Below are positions 23,101 to 34,140 of a stretch of DNA of 64,000 bases, piece by piece; within the stretch, counting starts at the first letter, position 1; each line of letters starts with the position of its first letter. The stretch lies in the NCBI GenBank assembly GCA_004352715.1, contig SCFE01000105.1, positions 84,735 through 148,734 of the forward strand, read 5' to 3'. The DNA comes from Hofstenia miamia. Lineage: Eukaryota > Xenacoelomorpha > Acoela. A program made the position numbers and the translations under genes. Under the pieces are notes generated by a model that was not told where the DNA came from, did no database searches, and saw only the letters and a list, made by a program, of their open reading frames with translations.

Positions 23101-26100
23101 CAATCAGCTGGCAAACAGTAAATATAGAACGGGATAAAATTAATTCACATTGTGCTTTGCTATCAGAAACTTTGTCAGTCAATCGGTAGCTCCTGATAAT
23201 ACTACTATTGTACTCTGTGGTGATTTGTCTTATGATTATAGACAGATTAGTTGAGTACTGTCATCCATGTTTACAACAACATAATATTAGAATACCTGCC
23301 ATCCTTAAGGTGTGTGTACAGCTTATCAATGAAATATAATATTTCGCAATCGAGCGCTCAAATAGGACAAATTCAGCTGCACACAGGTGCAAAGGACGAT
23401 CAATTAATAAAACTAATGAAATCAAGAGTTCAGCATTTGAGTTGTATTAATTGTGGCCCAGATAGGTTTACAATTTCTTTTATTAAGATGTACCCAGTCT
23501 ACCTCACGTTCTCCAGCTTTTCCATTTTTAGCTAGCTGCGGGTGTATTTTAAGACTGTAAAAATTTTAACTTTGGTATCACGTTCTGGGGGATTTCACAC
23601 CTAATGCCTTTTCCTACTACTAAACATATAAAGAACAAAATGATAAATAATTCAGTAATATAAGATACGAAATTCAGATAAATGTTCGCTATTAAGTAAC
23701 TGAAAATTTACCTGAATAGCCTCATTAAATTTCCAACATACCTATACAATATAATTATAAAACAAATATTTTAAACTATTTTAATTATCAGTTTTCATAT
23801 TTTATACTCTGTCCCAGTTAATAATTAAACCGATTTTTAGGAAAATGAGGTAGTATGATATAAACACGAGTATAATTTCAAGTTTTGACTTTCATTTTTT
23901 TATAATATGCACAAGATCCTAAACTATCTAATGCGAGCCAAAACCTTGGTATTTACGCTATAATAAAACCCTAATTATTGATATAAAACTTTACTTATTA
24001 ACTGGGACAGAGTTTAGTTATTACACAATTTGTATCTTAGCCATGAATTACCATAAATGTATACAGTTTCTTTTAAGAAAAATTGTAAACCAATTGTTAA
24101 AGCAATATTATTTATTTCTTTAAGTAGCGAATTTCAGCTTTAGAGGGCAACATTAAGGAAGGAATCCCTTGCAAATTTTCTTTATGCATACACCAGTAAA
24201 TTTTTTTGATGTTGATATCTGTTTATGAGTCAATCCCAGAGTTTTATTCATACGATAATATGATACATTTTTTATGAGTTTGAAGATCTAACGTAATATG
24301 AGCTGTTTTAGAAAGTGGAGTGACCTAGAAATTTAATGCTTAATCTTAGAAGAGTTTTTACTCTAAACATTTAATGTCCGTCCTAATTGTACATCAAAAT
24401 TTTTATAAAGTGTGGGGTTCAAGTTAGTAAATTATAAAAAATATTTGCGGAGATAAGTTTACTTATGATAAAGCTTTGAAGAATTGAATAATTGCACAAT
24501 TGGATAATTGCCAATCTACAATGCCATACTTCTTACACCTGTTGCTGATTTTCAAACTATTATATTTATCTGATTCTTCTCTAGTATTTGATCAACACAA
24601 ACGTCTTAGCTTTTAAGTATCAATTCATTGCCACCACGCTCTTAACCAATGCTATATGCTTATTTGCTACTCTTTCTTATAAATAGAATAGCTTTCCCAG
24701 AATACAAGTTGTGTTTAATTTTAAGATTTAATCATGACTAATGTAGTATCAATGTCTAGAACTGAGGCCAATTTTTATATGTAATCATAATAAGTCATTA
24801 TTGTCTTACTGTATTCAAAATATAGCACAAAACAAAAATTTCACATTTTTGTTATATTAAGTTTGACCCCCTCTTCCGATGAAAGTATGACACTGATTTT
24901 CATGACAGACCTTCTAAAACTATTGTTTTATAAGACAAACTATTTTGTTGCTACGGTGGCCCAGGGACAAAAAATCAATAAAAACTGATAATAGCACTAA
25001 AGTAAATAGGGGCTACGCCGGCAAAAAACATTTCACCGTAACATTTTTTTATAACCATGACCTCTAACAATGATGACTCAATCAATTGAATTTTATAAAT
25101 ATATTGATATTTATCAAAACATTGACTATTTTAAATTCATTTTTGCACCAAAACATTTGAATTTTTTGCTAAAATGAATTTTTGCAAATCCCCTTTGACA
25201 CAGGCCTCTATCAAAAAATTATTCCTCTAACTTTATCTTGCTCCCACAAAGTTTTTAGGAAAAGTAAAAAAACATCAGCTAAAAAATTATCGCCCACCCC
25301 TGAGTGCGTTTAGAGTTAAATATTTTTTTTAAATAGCCTGTAGTACATCATTGTATACAATGTTAATAATCTATGTAAACTAATGTCCATTCGAAACAAT
25401 AAAAATTATAAACCATATTTTAGCTTTACAGATAAACTATAACTTTTTATTAAGTGTTTATGAACTAAGCATCTATAATACTTTAATAATCATATCAACC
25501 TATGTGATTCTCCACTTTTAGGAATATTTCAAAAGGTATGTATAGTGTAGGAGGGGGTTAATATTTTCCACCCCTCCCTATTACTACCTATTTCACAAAA
25601 ATTCAAATCGATGACCTACTATTCATCACATTTCTCAATGACAAATATGATTTAAATATATCCTTAAAATATTAAAGGAATCCCTACCGTCAGTCAAAAA
25701 TGTTATTATAAATACCACTATATTGGAAACATTCAAACGATTTTTTGCCCACCTTTAACTTGAATACTAACATCATCTATAGATTCAATCATTACCAAGG
25801 TAATTCTCAATGATTGTTTTGGGGTTCAGCACTACATTTCTGATGTTACCTGGTCCCATTTCATAGTCTGTCTTTGTCCAACAAACCCTTTGCCTTATAT
25901 TTTTTATATTATCTGCTATGAGGAATAACGTTTTTCACCACTATTACTAAAAATGCACAATTTTGAACAATTTAAATGTCTAAATTATAAAAAATAAATT
26001 CATGCAACTACTTATCACTATTCTAAAAAATTCCACTTCATTCTTTCAAATTATGATGCAATGAGGAAATATATTTAGAACAATATCAAGTTTAATGTTC

Positions 26101-29100
26101 TAAATATTCGATGCTTACAGCACAGGGAAATATGTTAGTGCTAACATACTATTCAAAGATAATTTTCTGGTAATCTAGTTGGTCACATTGACAGCGATTG
26201 AATATTTACTTCTTATTTGTTTAGAGAAGTAGAAGTGTGTGGAACACACACATCTGGCGCTAGTTTCTGGGCTATTACCCTAAATCGACTCAAAAATATG
26301 AAAAATGCATGTCATTAATAGATTGTCTGGAGAAGTAAGTAATTGAAGAAGTGAACATTAATCAAAAATTAAAAGTAATTTTAGAAAAATATACAAATAA
26401 AATATTACGATTGTAAGAAAGTAACATTCGAGTCGGCATTGACATAATGCATTCCAACTTCATGAAGTCTAACGAAACGTCCACCATGAGTTACTTTAAA
26501 TAAATGAATAACCTAAATAAGAAGTTATTGTACAAGTAAATGAAGATTAAAAATATGACTGTTTTGAACATTTTTCAAAATTACTTTTGTAAAATGGGAT
26601 CATTTAACTGAAACGATATACTATGCAATTAGTGATTAAAGTAGTCTACTTGCTTTTATCTGATATTGAAAGAAACATGCCTATGGAATCCTATGGATTT
26701 ATAAATATTAAAACACGGAATCAATTACGCCCTGGTAAGCATGCATACATATATACATTTAGCAATAACTCGGTTTGCTTATAAAAATTGAAAATATTTT
26801 AAATATTTCACAATGTTTTTGATCGCTGCTGTTTGTACAAAATTTGAGAAATTTTATATTTGACAATTAATTTCGTTGAATTCGCACAGTATCCAGATCC
26901 TGCGAATCTTAAGATTCCGATTCGTATTCGAAAAATATTTCCGTTTCTAGTTTTATTTTTTTGTTTATGCATCATTCAATTGTGTCCAATGTATTTTCAG
27001 ATTCCCCATGAACAAATTGCCAGAACTTCCAAATTCTGCTGGTCATACATCATAAGCGATCTCTGTCAAAACGTCAAAATTAAGAATTCCAAAGTTATAA
27101 CTTTGGCGAAAAATTTGAGGAATTAAAATTTGGAATTCCATTTATAGGTAATTGACTTAATAAACTAAAATTTGAATTCGAAAAATAAACTTAAAATATG
27201 AATATTTGTGGATTCGCAGAAGCATCTAATTTGTACGTGATTTCTCGCTTAAAATAGACATTATGCACACACCCTTAGCTTTCATCCGCGCTGTCTAAAG
27301 TTTAGATCATTCAACTTTCCATTGCAATGCGCATAACGATAGAGCAGTGTGAAGTCAACTCAAAGTTGAATGCACAAAAATTTAGACTATGCGGAAGAAG
27401 TATAACTTTGAGTGCATGAAAGACTATTTTGAGCGAGAAATCGTGATAGATAAATTAGTATGACCTAAGTTAAAACAAAGGAATGATTTAGAACTCTGTA
27501 TTTACATTTCTTTCTAAATTGTATAAGCACTTTAAAAAATTTTTAGAATTGGATTCAATCAACTACATATAATGAATCGACAAAGCTATATATTTTGTTT
27601 ATTTTATCTAAATTAATCCAAACTTTTAAGTACAAACTGTTCCAAAATTCACTATTCGATCGCAAAAAATTAATTAATGATGGATCCATGAATTAAATTG
27701 CATGTTCACAAACATGACTGGGAATTTTGCTTAAACATTTACAATCTTAAGATCAAAAACTGGTAATACTTGGCAGGGCTTTAATACTTGTCACAAAATG
27801 TTTGATTTTATTAGTCAACATTTACAATTTATTATCACAAGTGAATTCGTCAATTTCATAGTTTGATTTTCTCTTCTAATTTGAACATGTGGCTACATTA
27901 CGTGCACATAAGAAAGAAACGTGTGAGAGTTAAAAATTTCTCAATTATTTAAACCAAAAACGGGGTGACCAGTGATGATCGCTTAGATAATGTTATTGAA
28001 GCATGAAAGGCACACAATGAATTTGGTGTCTGTCCTGTTGGTGAAGTTGCATCTGATGTTCAAAAAGATCGGCACAAATTATCTTAATTTGAAGCCATGC
28101 TGACCTCAATTCGCCCAAGAATTGTTGTTAATAAAAGATGAAATGTTTAATGATGATTTTAGCCATATTTACTGTTAAGGTTCAATTTCATTGCCGGGAG
28201 AAACTTCAATGCTAACAGGTGAAATAACCCTAAAATTTCTATGCACAATCTATTGTATAGTACAGAGCTGTTTGTGTGGTTAACAGACATGTTTACTGGC
28301 ATGGTCACTTCTACTTCTCATCTTCAAACGTTGAAAGCTCTTTGTTTGAAGTACATTTCTGAAATCGAAAATAATAATGCTTAAAACACTATTCCAACAA
28401 GAAAAAACTTGGAGACTTATGAGACTCCCTGTACATGCTGATAAAATTAAATAAATATTAATAAAAATATTTATATATAAACAAATTAGTATAGCGTAAA
28501 TAATGAAAATTCAAATGTTTAAAAGTTGTACAAAATGAATGCAATTTAAACCTTTAGTACATGGCATCATCGCATTATTAAAAAGAACGGATTTATGAAA
28601 ATCGATGTAAGCTATGGTTAGAAATCCTACCTGAAATTTGTAAGAAAGAACAGCTAATAAATCTTCATATAAAGATAATCCAAGATTTTGGAGCAAGAAT
28701 ATTTTATCATTTTTGAAAATTGCATGGTCAATTGTTTCACCGTCCTCAAAGTTTACAGTATGAAGAGTGATATCCCCTACTTCAATGGGCGCATCAAGAA
28801 TTCTACGGAAAGATCCAACCAAAAGAATTTGCGAATTTTCCATAAACAAACTGCATTCTCGATTAAGATGATCATCAGCAGAACATACCTAAACAATAAT
28901 ATAGATATCAATCAGTGTTGATAAAAAATGGCAATGGTATTACGCACCTCTAAAATTAGATTACCTTAATAGATCGATAATGTGAAAAGAACTCAGCAAA
29001 AAGTTTGGGTCGAACGAAATCATCAAAAAATTGAGTTTGTTTGTTACGATTTTGAAATTGAGTCCATGCTTTTAACATACCATTTCCTCGATAAGAACCT

Positions 29101-29367
29101 AGAAATTTGTAAATTTCAATGCTAACTAAATGGTAATCGAAGCATATTAGGAAACGCCCATCAGGTGAAAATTTACGGAAAAAGATAGCTGGTTTCTCAA
29201 TATCTCTAACGGATAATGAGGGAACAATAGTTTTGTAAACAGATCTTTTAAATGTTTGTGAATCCAAAAACCCAAGTGAACGAAAACGAATAATGTTGCA
29301 AAATTCTTCATGGCAGTCTTTATAAAAACCATTCAAACTCCTTCCACAATCTCTACCATATATTGGC
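16009..29367 (-). CDS. DET1: DET1 homologue (DDB1-CUL4 ubiquitin ligase adaptor), spliced
   Basis: DET1 is a nuclear substrate adaptor that works with DDB1, COP10/DDA1-type partners and CUL4. Six minus-strand exons spell the family in order: A 29367-28965, B 28888-28631, C 17726-17367, D1 16867-16813, D2 16774-16593, E 16183-16009. Diagnostic strings are IEKPAIFFRKFSPDGRF (A), the LNRECSLF region (B), MQRFQLLDRDTLFIKF (C), SSPYLDVTSFKYDDK and RPKVCGDLPIR (D2), and FFHPIEPFIMSLHRT (E). All splice sites are GT-AG and phases agree except B to C, which need one more exon starting in phase 0 and ending in phase 2. About 45 residues expected there were not found. The exons total 1433 bp (about 477 residues) against roughly 550 in vertebrate DET1. 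The first coding exon with its ATG is also not located. The long B-C intron is filled with TEs. I think it is likely functional, since no exon contains a stop. Confidence 0.84.
18957..19191 (+). pseudogene. LINE RT fingers domain, left of the insertion
   Basis: An open frame starting at 18957 carries the conserved N-terminal RT block (ITPLYKK, NYRPISITS, KIFEKLLF, TQFGFRKKRSTIDALL, TESWRNCL). It runs without change into the TIR element at 19192. Residues translated after that point belong to the inserted element. The frame continues at 21744 when the insertion and one TTA copy are removed. Confidence 0.78.
19192..21740. mobile_element. TIR DNA transposon with terminal motif arrays, TSD TTA
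   Basis: The inverted ends are AGCCCATGCTACACGAACAA (19192) and its near-perfect inverse ending 21740, continuing for about 40 bp. The flanks are TTA (19189-19191) and TTA (21741-21743). Each end carries about 260-300 bp of repeats built on GTTGTTCGTGTAGCA and GTTGTTCGTTCGG with ACAAAAGTTGGCGA spacers, in both orientations (19197-19445 and 21488-21735). The interior is AT-rich, with (TA)n on both sides of a 707-base assembly gap, and no transposase is visible. Removing the element and one TTA rejoins the LINE RT frame, which proves insertion. A 3-bp TTA target fits PIF/Harbinger-like or CMC-like elements, but this is unproven. The gap could hide coding sequence. Confidence 0.85.
20109..20868. 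repeat. (TA)n microsatellite spanning an assembly gap
   Basis: TA repeats occupy 20109-20140 and 20850-20868 on either side of Ns at 20143-20849. The long open frames that cross this interval are artefacts of translating Ns. True length is unknown. Confidence 0.9.
21741..22103 (+). pseudogene. LINE RT palm, right of the insertion
   Basis: This continues the LINE G RT with D-N-N-E, an in-frame TAA, then GIACIDLSKAFDSIDHKIL, GIPQGTILGALLFSLYVNDL and QYADDTCLFAHDN. Both catalytic motifs (FDSIDH and YADD) are preserved. The frame ends at 22103 and the thumb is heavily damaged. The C-terminal part reappears at 22451-22699. Confidence 0.75.
22880..23262 (+). mobile_element. LINE endonuclease fragment
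   Basis: A plus-strand frame reads FDWNNFPNSLFITNVRTDCACSQDPTGC and, further on, PDNTTIVLCGDLSYDYRQI. These correspond to the middle of an AP-type LINE endonuclease (IxRTDR block and the (V/I)xCGDFN block). Catalytic residues are partly altered. It lies just downstream of the LINE G tail and is a separate 3'-truncated or rearranged copy. Confidence 0.5.
23806..24013. mobile_element. MITE with inverted ends ACTCTGTCCCAGTTAATAA
   Basis: The left end ACTCTGTCCCAGTTAATAA (23806) is matched by TTATTAACTGGGACAGAGT at the right end (to 24013). This makes a 208-bp hairpin-capable, non-coding element within the DET1 intron. The target duplication is unclear (TTA/TTTA-like flanks), so the superfamily is left open. 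Confidence 0.75.
24014..27234. other. No gene recognised in intron
   Basis: Long AT-rich stretch within the DET1 intron. Apart from an 88-codon plus-strand frame at 26860-27126 with no family resemblance, nothing stands out. I looked for a missing DET1 exon here on the minus strand without success. Confidence 0.4.
27235..27446. repeat. Foldback element, about 212 bp
   Basis: ACGTGATTTCTCGCTTAAAA (27235-27254) and the inverse of TTTTGAGCGAGAAATCGTG (near 27428-27446) pair. Further inside, ATTCAACTTT, TAGTCTAAA and related strings pair again, so most of the segment folds on itself. It has no coding capacity. It is probably a MITE or foldback transposon with eroded ends. Confidence 0.65.
27447..28630. 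other. No gene recognised in intron
   Basis: AT-rich sequence. Around 28020-28085 a plus-strand frame (EFGVCPVGEVASDVQKDRHK) looks protein-like but is short and matches nothing I recognise. It may be a decayed transposon piece. Confidence 0.35.
28631..29367 (-). CDS. DET1: DET1 exons A and B (N-terminal half)
   Basis: Exon A starts after an ATTTAG acceptor at 29368-29373, preceded in frame by stops, so an upstream first exon is needed. It encodes the beta-propeller start of DET1 (VRDIEKPAIFFRKFSPDGRF, then SIEIYKFLGS) and ends AAG at 28965. A 76-nt intron (28964-28889, GTAATC to TTTAG) leads to exon B, which encodes the LNRECSLFMENSQILLVGS and DITLHTVNFEDGET blocks and ends TTTCAG at 28631 before GTAGGA. 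Both exons are open throughout. Downstream of exon B the next recognisable exon is 10.9 kb away. Confidence 0.82.
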
Positions 29368-30455
29368 CTAAATATCCACTATTACGAATAACATTTTGTA
29401 CAAAAATTTTTAAATCATAATAAAACTTCTTTTTGATTCTAAATGGAAACAAATGCCATTTTCAGTTATTTTGCGTAGAGAAAATTTCCTTTGAGGTGTA
29501 ACTTAACAAAAAACAACTGACAGTTTTGCTGCATTGACAAACAATAAATGCCAAGACCCAGCCTAATTAATAATATCCAGACGACTTCAAAATAAAGGAA
29601 TATATGATACGATATACAGAAGCATTTTTTTGCAAGTGATACAAACGAAACAGCTGATAAGTTTGAGTTGGCAATTATGCTCTTTAGTTGATTAGCTGGT
29701 TCGTGTTGGAAATTTCTGATTTCAAATGAAAATATCTTCAAGCACAAATCCTTTGTTGCAAATTCTGTTGCAGCAAGTTGCCCATATTGCGAAACTTATA
29801 AATGGAATTTTTATGAACTGATATTTCTCTTGTACGCCAAATGCATGAAATGCCATTAGCACTGTCAACGAAAAGTGTAATTCGATAGTATACTGCATAT
29901 TCATAGTTTAGTGCCTGTTGATTATTATTGTCCGTGTACTATTTTGGCGCCCATTGCTTACTTTCTTAACACTTATTCTTTCTACTTCTGTTATGTTATT
30001 CAGAGTTTTCGAATACTGTGAATTTTAAAACGACCACTAGCAAAATACATCGAAAGAACTGGAAGGAGAAATATTATTACTCCGATTCGTTATGAGGTTC
30101 AAGATTCTGATGACTTTACTGTAAACAGTTTATTACAACTTGCTAATATGGATATTCATTGTAACTGTAGCGTGCAGTAGCTAATTTGCATTGTGCTCTA
30201 TTTTGCAGTTTTTATAAATTTGTATCATCCTCATTTAAGCATTAAATAGCACTATTGTCTTAAATGGATCAAATGAAGGAGACCAAATAATTAGATGTAA
30301 CCGCAAAAACATTTACTTTTTCGCTTTTATTTATTTCAAAACTAACATTCAATTGCAATACAAACAGGGCAACACCTTCATTCCAAAGCATTTGATTAGG
30401 TTTGGAGGTGAAATTTATAGATTTCTATTATTTCAAACATTTCTTACTTAGTTAC
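29368..30455. other. DET1 upstream flank, no gene recognised
   Basis: The missing first exon of DET1 should lie here on the minus strand. Two minus-strand ORFs (29747-29466 and 29904-29722) are possible but unconvincing. No promoter element was identified. Confidence 0.35.
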
Positions 30456-30700
30456 GACATTGGGGATGAGTCAGCATATTTAGTAAAACGATTAATAAGT
30501 ACTAAGAGGTACTGACACCCCTCATCATCACAGGAGAGCCTCTCTATGTCCATATGGATGACTTTGTTAGTACATTTGGTGGCTCAGCTGTATAATTCAG
30601 CCCTTTGTTTTAGAAAATGTCTGGTACCTTGGAGCAAGCAGGTTGTTCACTTGTCAATGACGTCTTGGACAGTGGCTTGAATGCCAATTGTACCTCCCCT
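30456..30700 (-). mobile_element. Ty3/gypsy integrase fragment, inverted
   Basis: On the minus strand the sequence reads CLLQGTRHF, then KVIHMDIERLSCDDEGCQYL and INRFTKYADS. This is the junction of the zinc-binding domain and the DDE core of a gypsy integrase, including the first catalytic Asp region. Its upstream part matches 41835-41925 of the large LTR element closely. It lies head-to-head with the RT fragment at 30706. Confidence 0.72.
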
Positions 30701-30705
30701 AAGGA

Positions 30706-31031
30706 TCTAGAAAGGCTTGGCAGAACTCTTAATATTTTGTATGAATCCAGCCTCTGCATCAAAAGAAACAAGCATCCTCTCCTTCAGCCACATCTCACCT
30801 TCCTTGGAAGAGTTATTGAGCTGGGTCACATTTCTATTTAAAATGATGCAAAAGATCAGTTAGAAAGAATTGAGACTCTGCTGTCTTGTAAGGACGTTCA
30901 ATGCCTTATGGGCTTCCTAAACTATTATGTTGCCTTTATACCAGAGCTGGCAAATAAGACCAAACATATTTCTAATTTACAGTGGCACTGCATTGAGTTC
31001 AAGTGGACATGGGCAGAGCAAGAAGAGCTCA
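30706..31031 (+). mobile_element. Ty3/gypsy RT thumb/connection fragment
   Basis: This 326-bp segment matches 40690-41016 of the LTR element with only a handful of differences (for example GGACGTTC here, GGATGTTC there). It encodes LERLGRTLNILYESSLCIK and HPLLQPHLTFLGRVIELGH. It is a recent but partial copy of the same family, ending where LINE sequence begins. Confidence 0.85.
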
Positions 31032-34000
31032 AGATTGTTATTATACAGATTAATTAGATTCAAGATAGTTCGAGAGTTCCTTGCTAAATATGGCAAAGAC
31101 GAAACAAGATAAAAAGACAAAGAGTGCGACACAACTATCTTGTCCAATTTGCGCCGAAGACGTTGATGGGTATGCATCAATTTGCTGTGACAGGTGTGAA
31201 ACATGGGTCCACTGCAAATGTGCGGACATTTCTGAAAAAGCGCTTGAAATCCTGAAGGCAATCTACGGAGTTCTCTGGGTGTGCCCCTTGTGCAAAGATG
31301 AAGCCATCGTCAAGATTAAGGAAATTTGCAATTCTTCTAACTCACTTAAGAAGCTTAGGAATGATATTACTGAAATCAAAAAAGGTCTATTGCAAAATAA
31401 AATTCAGCAAATTCAAAGCCAGGTCGTAAAACCAAGAGTAAAGCCAACAAGATCGACTGCAAACTCATTTGCTAAGCCCCGGGGAATCAGAATAAAAAAC
31501 CTTCCAGAACCTGAAGTGAAAAATATGTCAGATAGAATTACTGCTGAGAGAGAAAAAATTGATTCTTGATTTTTTGGGAGAAAAAGATGCAGCAATAGAA
31601 GACATCTTCAGCGCAGGCAAGAATGATAGAACAAAAACAGTGCCTGGAACAATTATTGTTCGTTTCAGCAACCCCTGGATTACCAGGCAAATTTTAGTGA
31701 GTGCACATAAATATAAGCATTTCAGAGAGGAAAGATTTTTCTATCACCTGAACATAATCCAGAAGAATTAGAAAAAGTTAATAAACTCAGGTGAATACAT
31801 GAGAATCAGAAATCTAAAGCATTTCTTGAAGGGAGTTGAACAGACGGATTCCTTATGAATATTCGATCACTAAAGAAACCCAACACTTCAATGTATCTGA
31901 CTGCTGATTTAAAGCGAAAATTCTGTTGATTTTTGTTTCACTACTGAATGTTGGCTCAATTCCGATGTTTCAAATGAATTTGTCGGCATCAGAGGTTACA
32001 AGCTCCTATGAGCATTTTCGCTGTTATTTATTACCCACCTTCCATAAATCACAGTAAGAAATATTATAGTCACGTCTCGGTCTTTCTGGCATTTCCCCAA
32101 ACTCTCAAATCATAATTTGAGTGATTTTAATGATTTAGATGCTAAAGAAATATCAGAAAATAAGTGCTTGGTTAGTTTATTCCAGGGTACAACTTGTTAA
32201 TTGAGACAATAAGATTACATTTTGTGTAATAAGCATGATGCTTATGATAAAATAGAGACAATTAAATCCAGTGTGGATAGTGACCATATAGGACTTCTAG
32301 CTATTCCTAAAGTTCCTGCTAAAATAATTCATTGCTACATTCATTTTTGTGATCACAATCGCTGCAATAAAAGGGCTCTGAATAATGTTTTGGATAATTT
32401 TAATTTTGAGCCTATTCTTCAAATAAATGAGCCTGATCAAATGATGGAAGCCCTCATGAATATTATCTATTCGGTTTACAGTGAATGTTGCCCCCCTAAG
32501 AAAGTCAAAATGTCAACAAATGATCCTTTCTATATATCACAACATGTAAAATTTTTGATGAGAAAGATGTATCTCACCCAACAAAGGCATTAAAGCTACA
32601 AAGCCAAATTACTTTGAAAAAAATTCAACAAAATATTGTGTTGAACATTTAGATGAAACTTATTGATTCTCATAGTGCCAAAGACTGGTGGCAGCATATA
32701 AATAAACTATCGAGACGTGATATTGAACCCACTAAAATTTCTTATGATGTTTCAGAAATCAACAAACACTTCGCTGAAATTTCCTCAGATTCAAATTATT
32801 TGCCTCCTGATTCTATAATTGCTACAGATTCTATTCGAGAAATTACTCTCCAGCAAATATATTTTTCATTGCAACATGAAAAAGACCTTCAGGTTTTAAA
32901 GAAATTCCTCACAATCTAACTGAGGTTTGCATAAAATCTACAATCTGTGCTTAAAAAATAGTATTGAAACTATCAAGTTACCCAAGTTCCAAAAAAGGTA
33001 AGGTTTCATCACTAGACGATCTTCATCCGATTTCAGTCACTCCTATTCTTTCATGACATTTTGAATGATTGATATATGATGTTTTTACTTCTGATAGCTA
33101 TAACCATTTTCTTAAAAAAACAATTTGGATTCTGGAAAAACTATTGTACTCAGGATGCTCTCAGCAGATTGTTAAATTCATGTAAAAACTATCAAAAAGA
33201 GGGTTAGAATATGTTAGGATCCTCGCCCTGGACATTAGCAAGGCATTCGATTGTGCACCTCATCAAATAATTCGTGAGTTGACAAACTTCCCAGGATTAA
33301 ATGAAAACGTCATTGAAGTGATCAAATGCTTTCTGACTGATCACTCTCAGTATGTCAGTAATGATGGAATCCCCTCTGGTATTCTAAATATTAACAGAGG
33401 TGCGCATTATTCAGTTCAAGCGAAACATAGGCAAACAAGCCTCATTAAAGTGTATCGAAAGAATTAAAAAATTGTGTCTTCTTGGAGTCACTATCGACAG
33501 CAAACTATTGTTAATTCCTCACGTAGAAAATTTGAAAAAGAAAACTAAAACTGTCTTTTTACTGCGTACACTACAACACCTAGGCATTTCTCCTGATGAA
33601 CTTATTAAGCTTTATAAAACTTATTTTTCCTCAACTCAAATAGTAGTCTGGTCAGAGTGTTCCAAAACTTCGCTAATTGATTGCATAAATAGAAGACTGC
33701 AAAAATTCAATATTATTTCTGACTATCGAAATATCAAAGACATTGCCTTTGTGTAGAATCTCAGGCAGTGATTCTAGCGAACACAAAGAGAATACAGTTC
33801 AAACTACTTTTCATTTACAAAAGGCTTTGGTCTTTATATACAATGTTATTTACAATATGTACAAATATTACAACTACCAGTCACTAACAAGAAAAGCGCG
33901 AGATATGGCCGATAAATAGTAACAACTACCAGTGATGCTACATTTGACGAAGACAAAAAGATTTTCGAAAAAGAAAAAACTCGGAGCATTTCCTTCATGA

Positions 34001-34140
34001 CAGCCTTACTTCTCGCTAAGACTATGCTCAGGATAATCTGAGATCAACATTTCCTGCTAGCAATCGAGACGCTGATCGACTCTTTAAGAATATTTTCCAA
34101 GATCGCTTCTCAAGACGACATTAATTTTTACTAGACTTTG
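31032..34140 (+). mobile_element. CR1-type LINE with PHD-finger ORF1, degraded
   Basis: From 5' to 3': an ORF1 with a PHD-like zinc finger (31090-31569) and its C-terminal RRM-like part in another frame (31559-31771); endonuclease remnants (31855-32110: MNIRSLKKP and a damaged G-Y-K block); a linker region (32222-32919); the RT start (ISVTPIL, KKQFGFWKNY, ~33035-33150); a DISKAFD-like block (~33230); then 33400-33756 with LLGVTIDSK and the thumb. The region corresponding to GxPQG to YADD is deleted. The 3' end is marked by a KNIFQDRF-RRH string near 34095-34125. ORF1 plus endonuclease plus RT is the CR1 clade layout. Confidence 0.75.
31090..31569 (+). CDS. LINE ORF1 protein with PHD-type zinc finger
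   Basis: The first ATG of the frame is at 31090. The product has a C4HC3 PHD-type finger near residues 15-70: CPIC, then CCDRCETWVHCKC, then a final CPLC. An acidic/basic coiled-coil-like segment (ICNSSNSLKKLRNDITEIKKGLL) and a basic linker follow. A stop after KIDS cuts the frame, and the downstream RRM-like part (31559-31771, TIIVRFSNPWITRQIL) is in another frame, so the protein is truncated. PHD-bearing ORF1 proteins are known from CR1-clade LINEs, where they help form the RNP. Confidence 0.72.
   Translation: MAKTKQDKKTKSATQLSCPICAEDVDGYASICCDRCETWVHCKCADISEKALEILKAIYGVLWVCPLCKDEAIVKIKEICNSSNSLKKLRNDITEIKKGLLQNKIQQIQSQVVKPRVKPTRSTANSFAKPRGIRIKNLPEPEVKNMSDRITAEREKIDS

Larger units (their letters stand above)
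17727..28630 (-). other. Large DET1 intron, about 10.9 kb, filled with mobile elements
   Basis: This is the sequence between DET1 exon B donor (GTAGGA) and exon C acceptor (TTTAG). It holds a plus-strand LINE split by a TIR element, a LINE endonuclease fragment, a 208-bp MITE and a 212-bp hairpin. A missing short exon (phase 0 in, phase 2 out) must lie here if the gene is intact, but I could not identify it. From about 24020 to 27230 and from 27450 to 28500 I see no recognisable feature, only AT-rich DNA. Confidence 0.7.

Noticed and set aside
26860-27126. 88-codon plus-strand frame in the DET1 intron
   Set aside because: No motif, AT-rich, opposite to the gene, and of a length expected by chance.
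29466-29904. Upstream minus-strand frames as DET1 first exon
   Set aside because: No resemblance to the DET1 N-terminus and no clear splice donor joining in the right phase.
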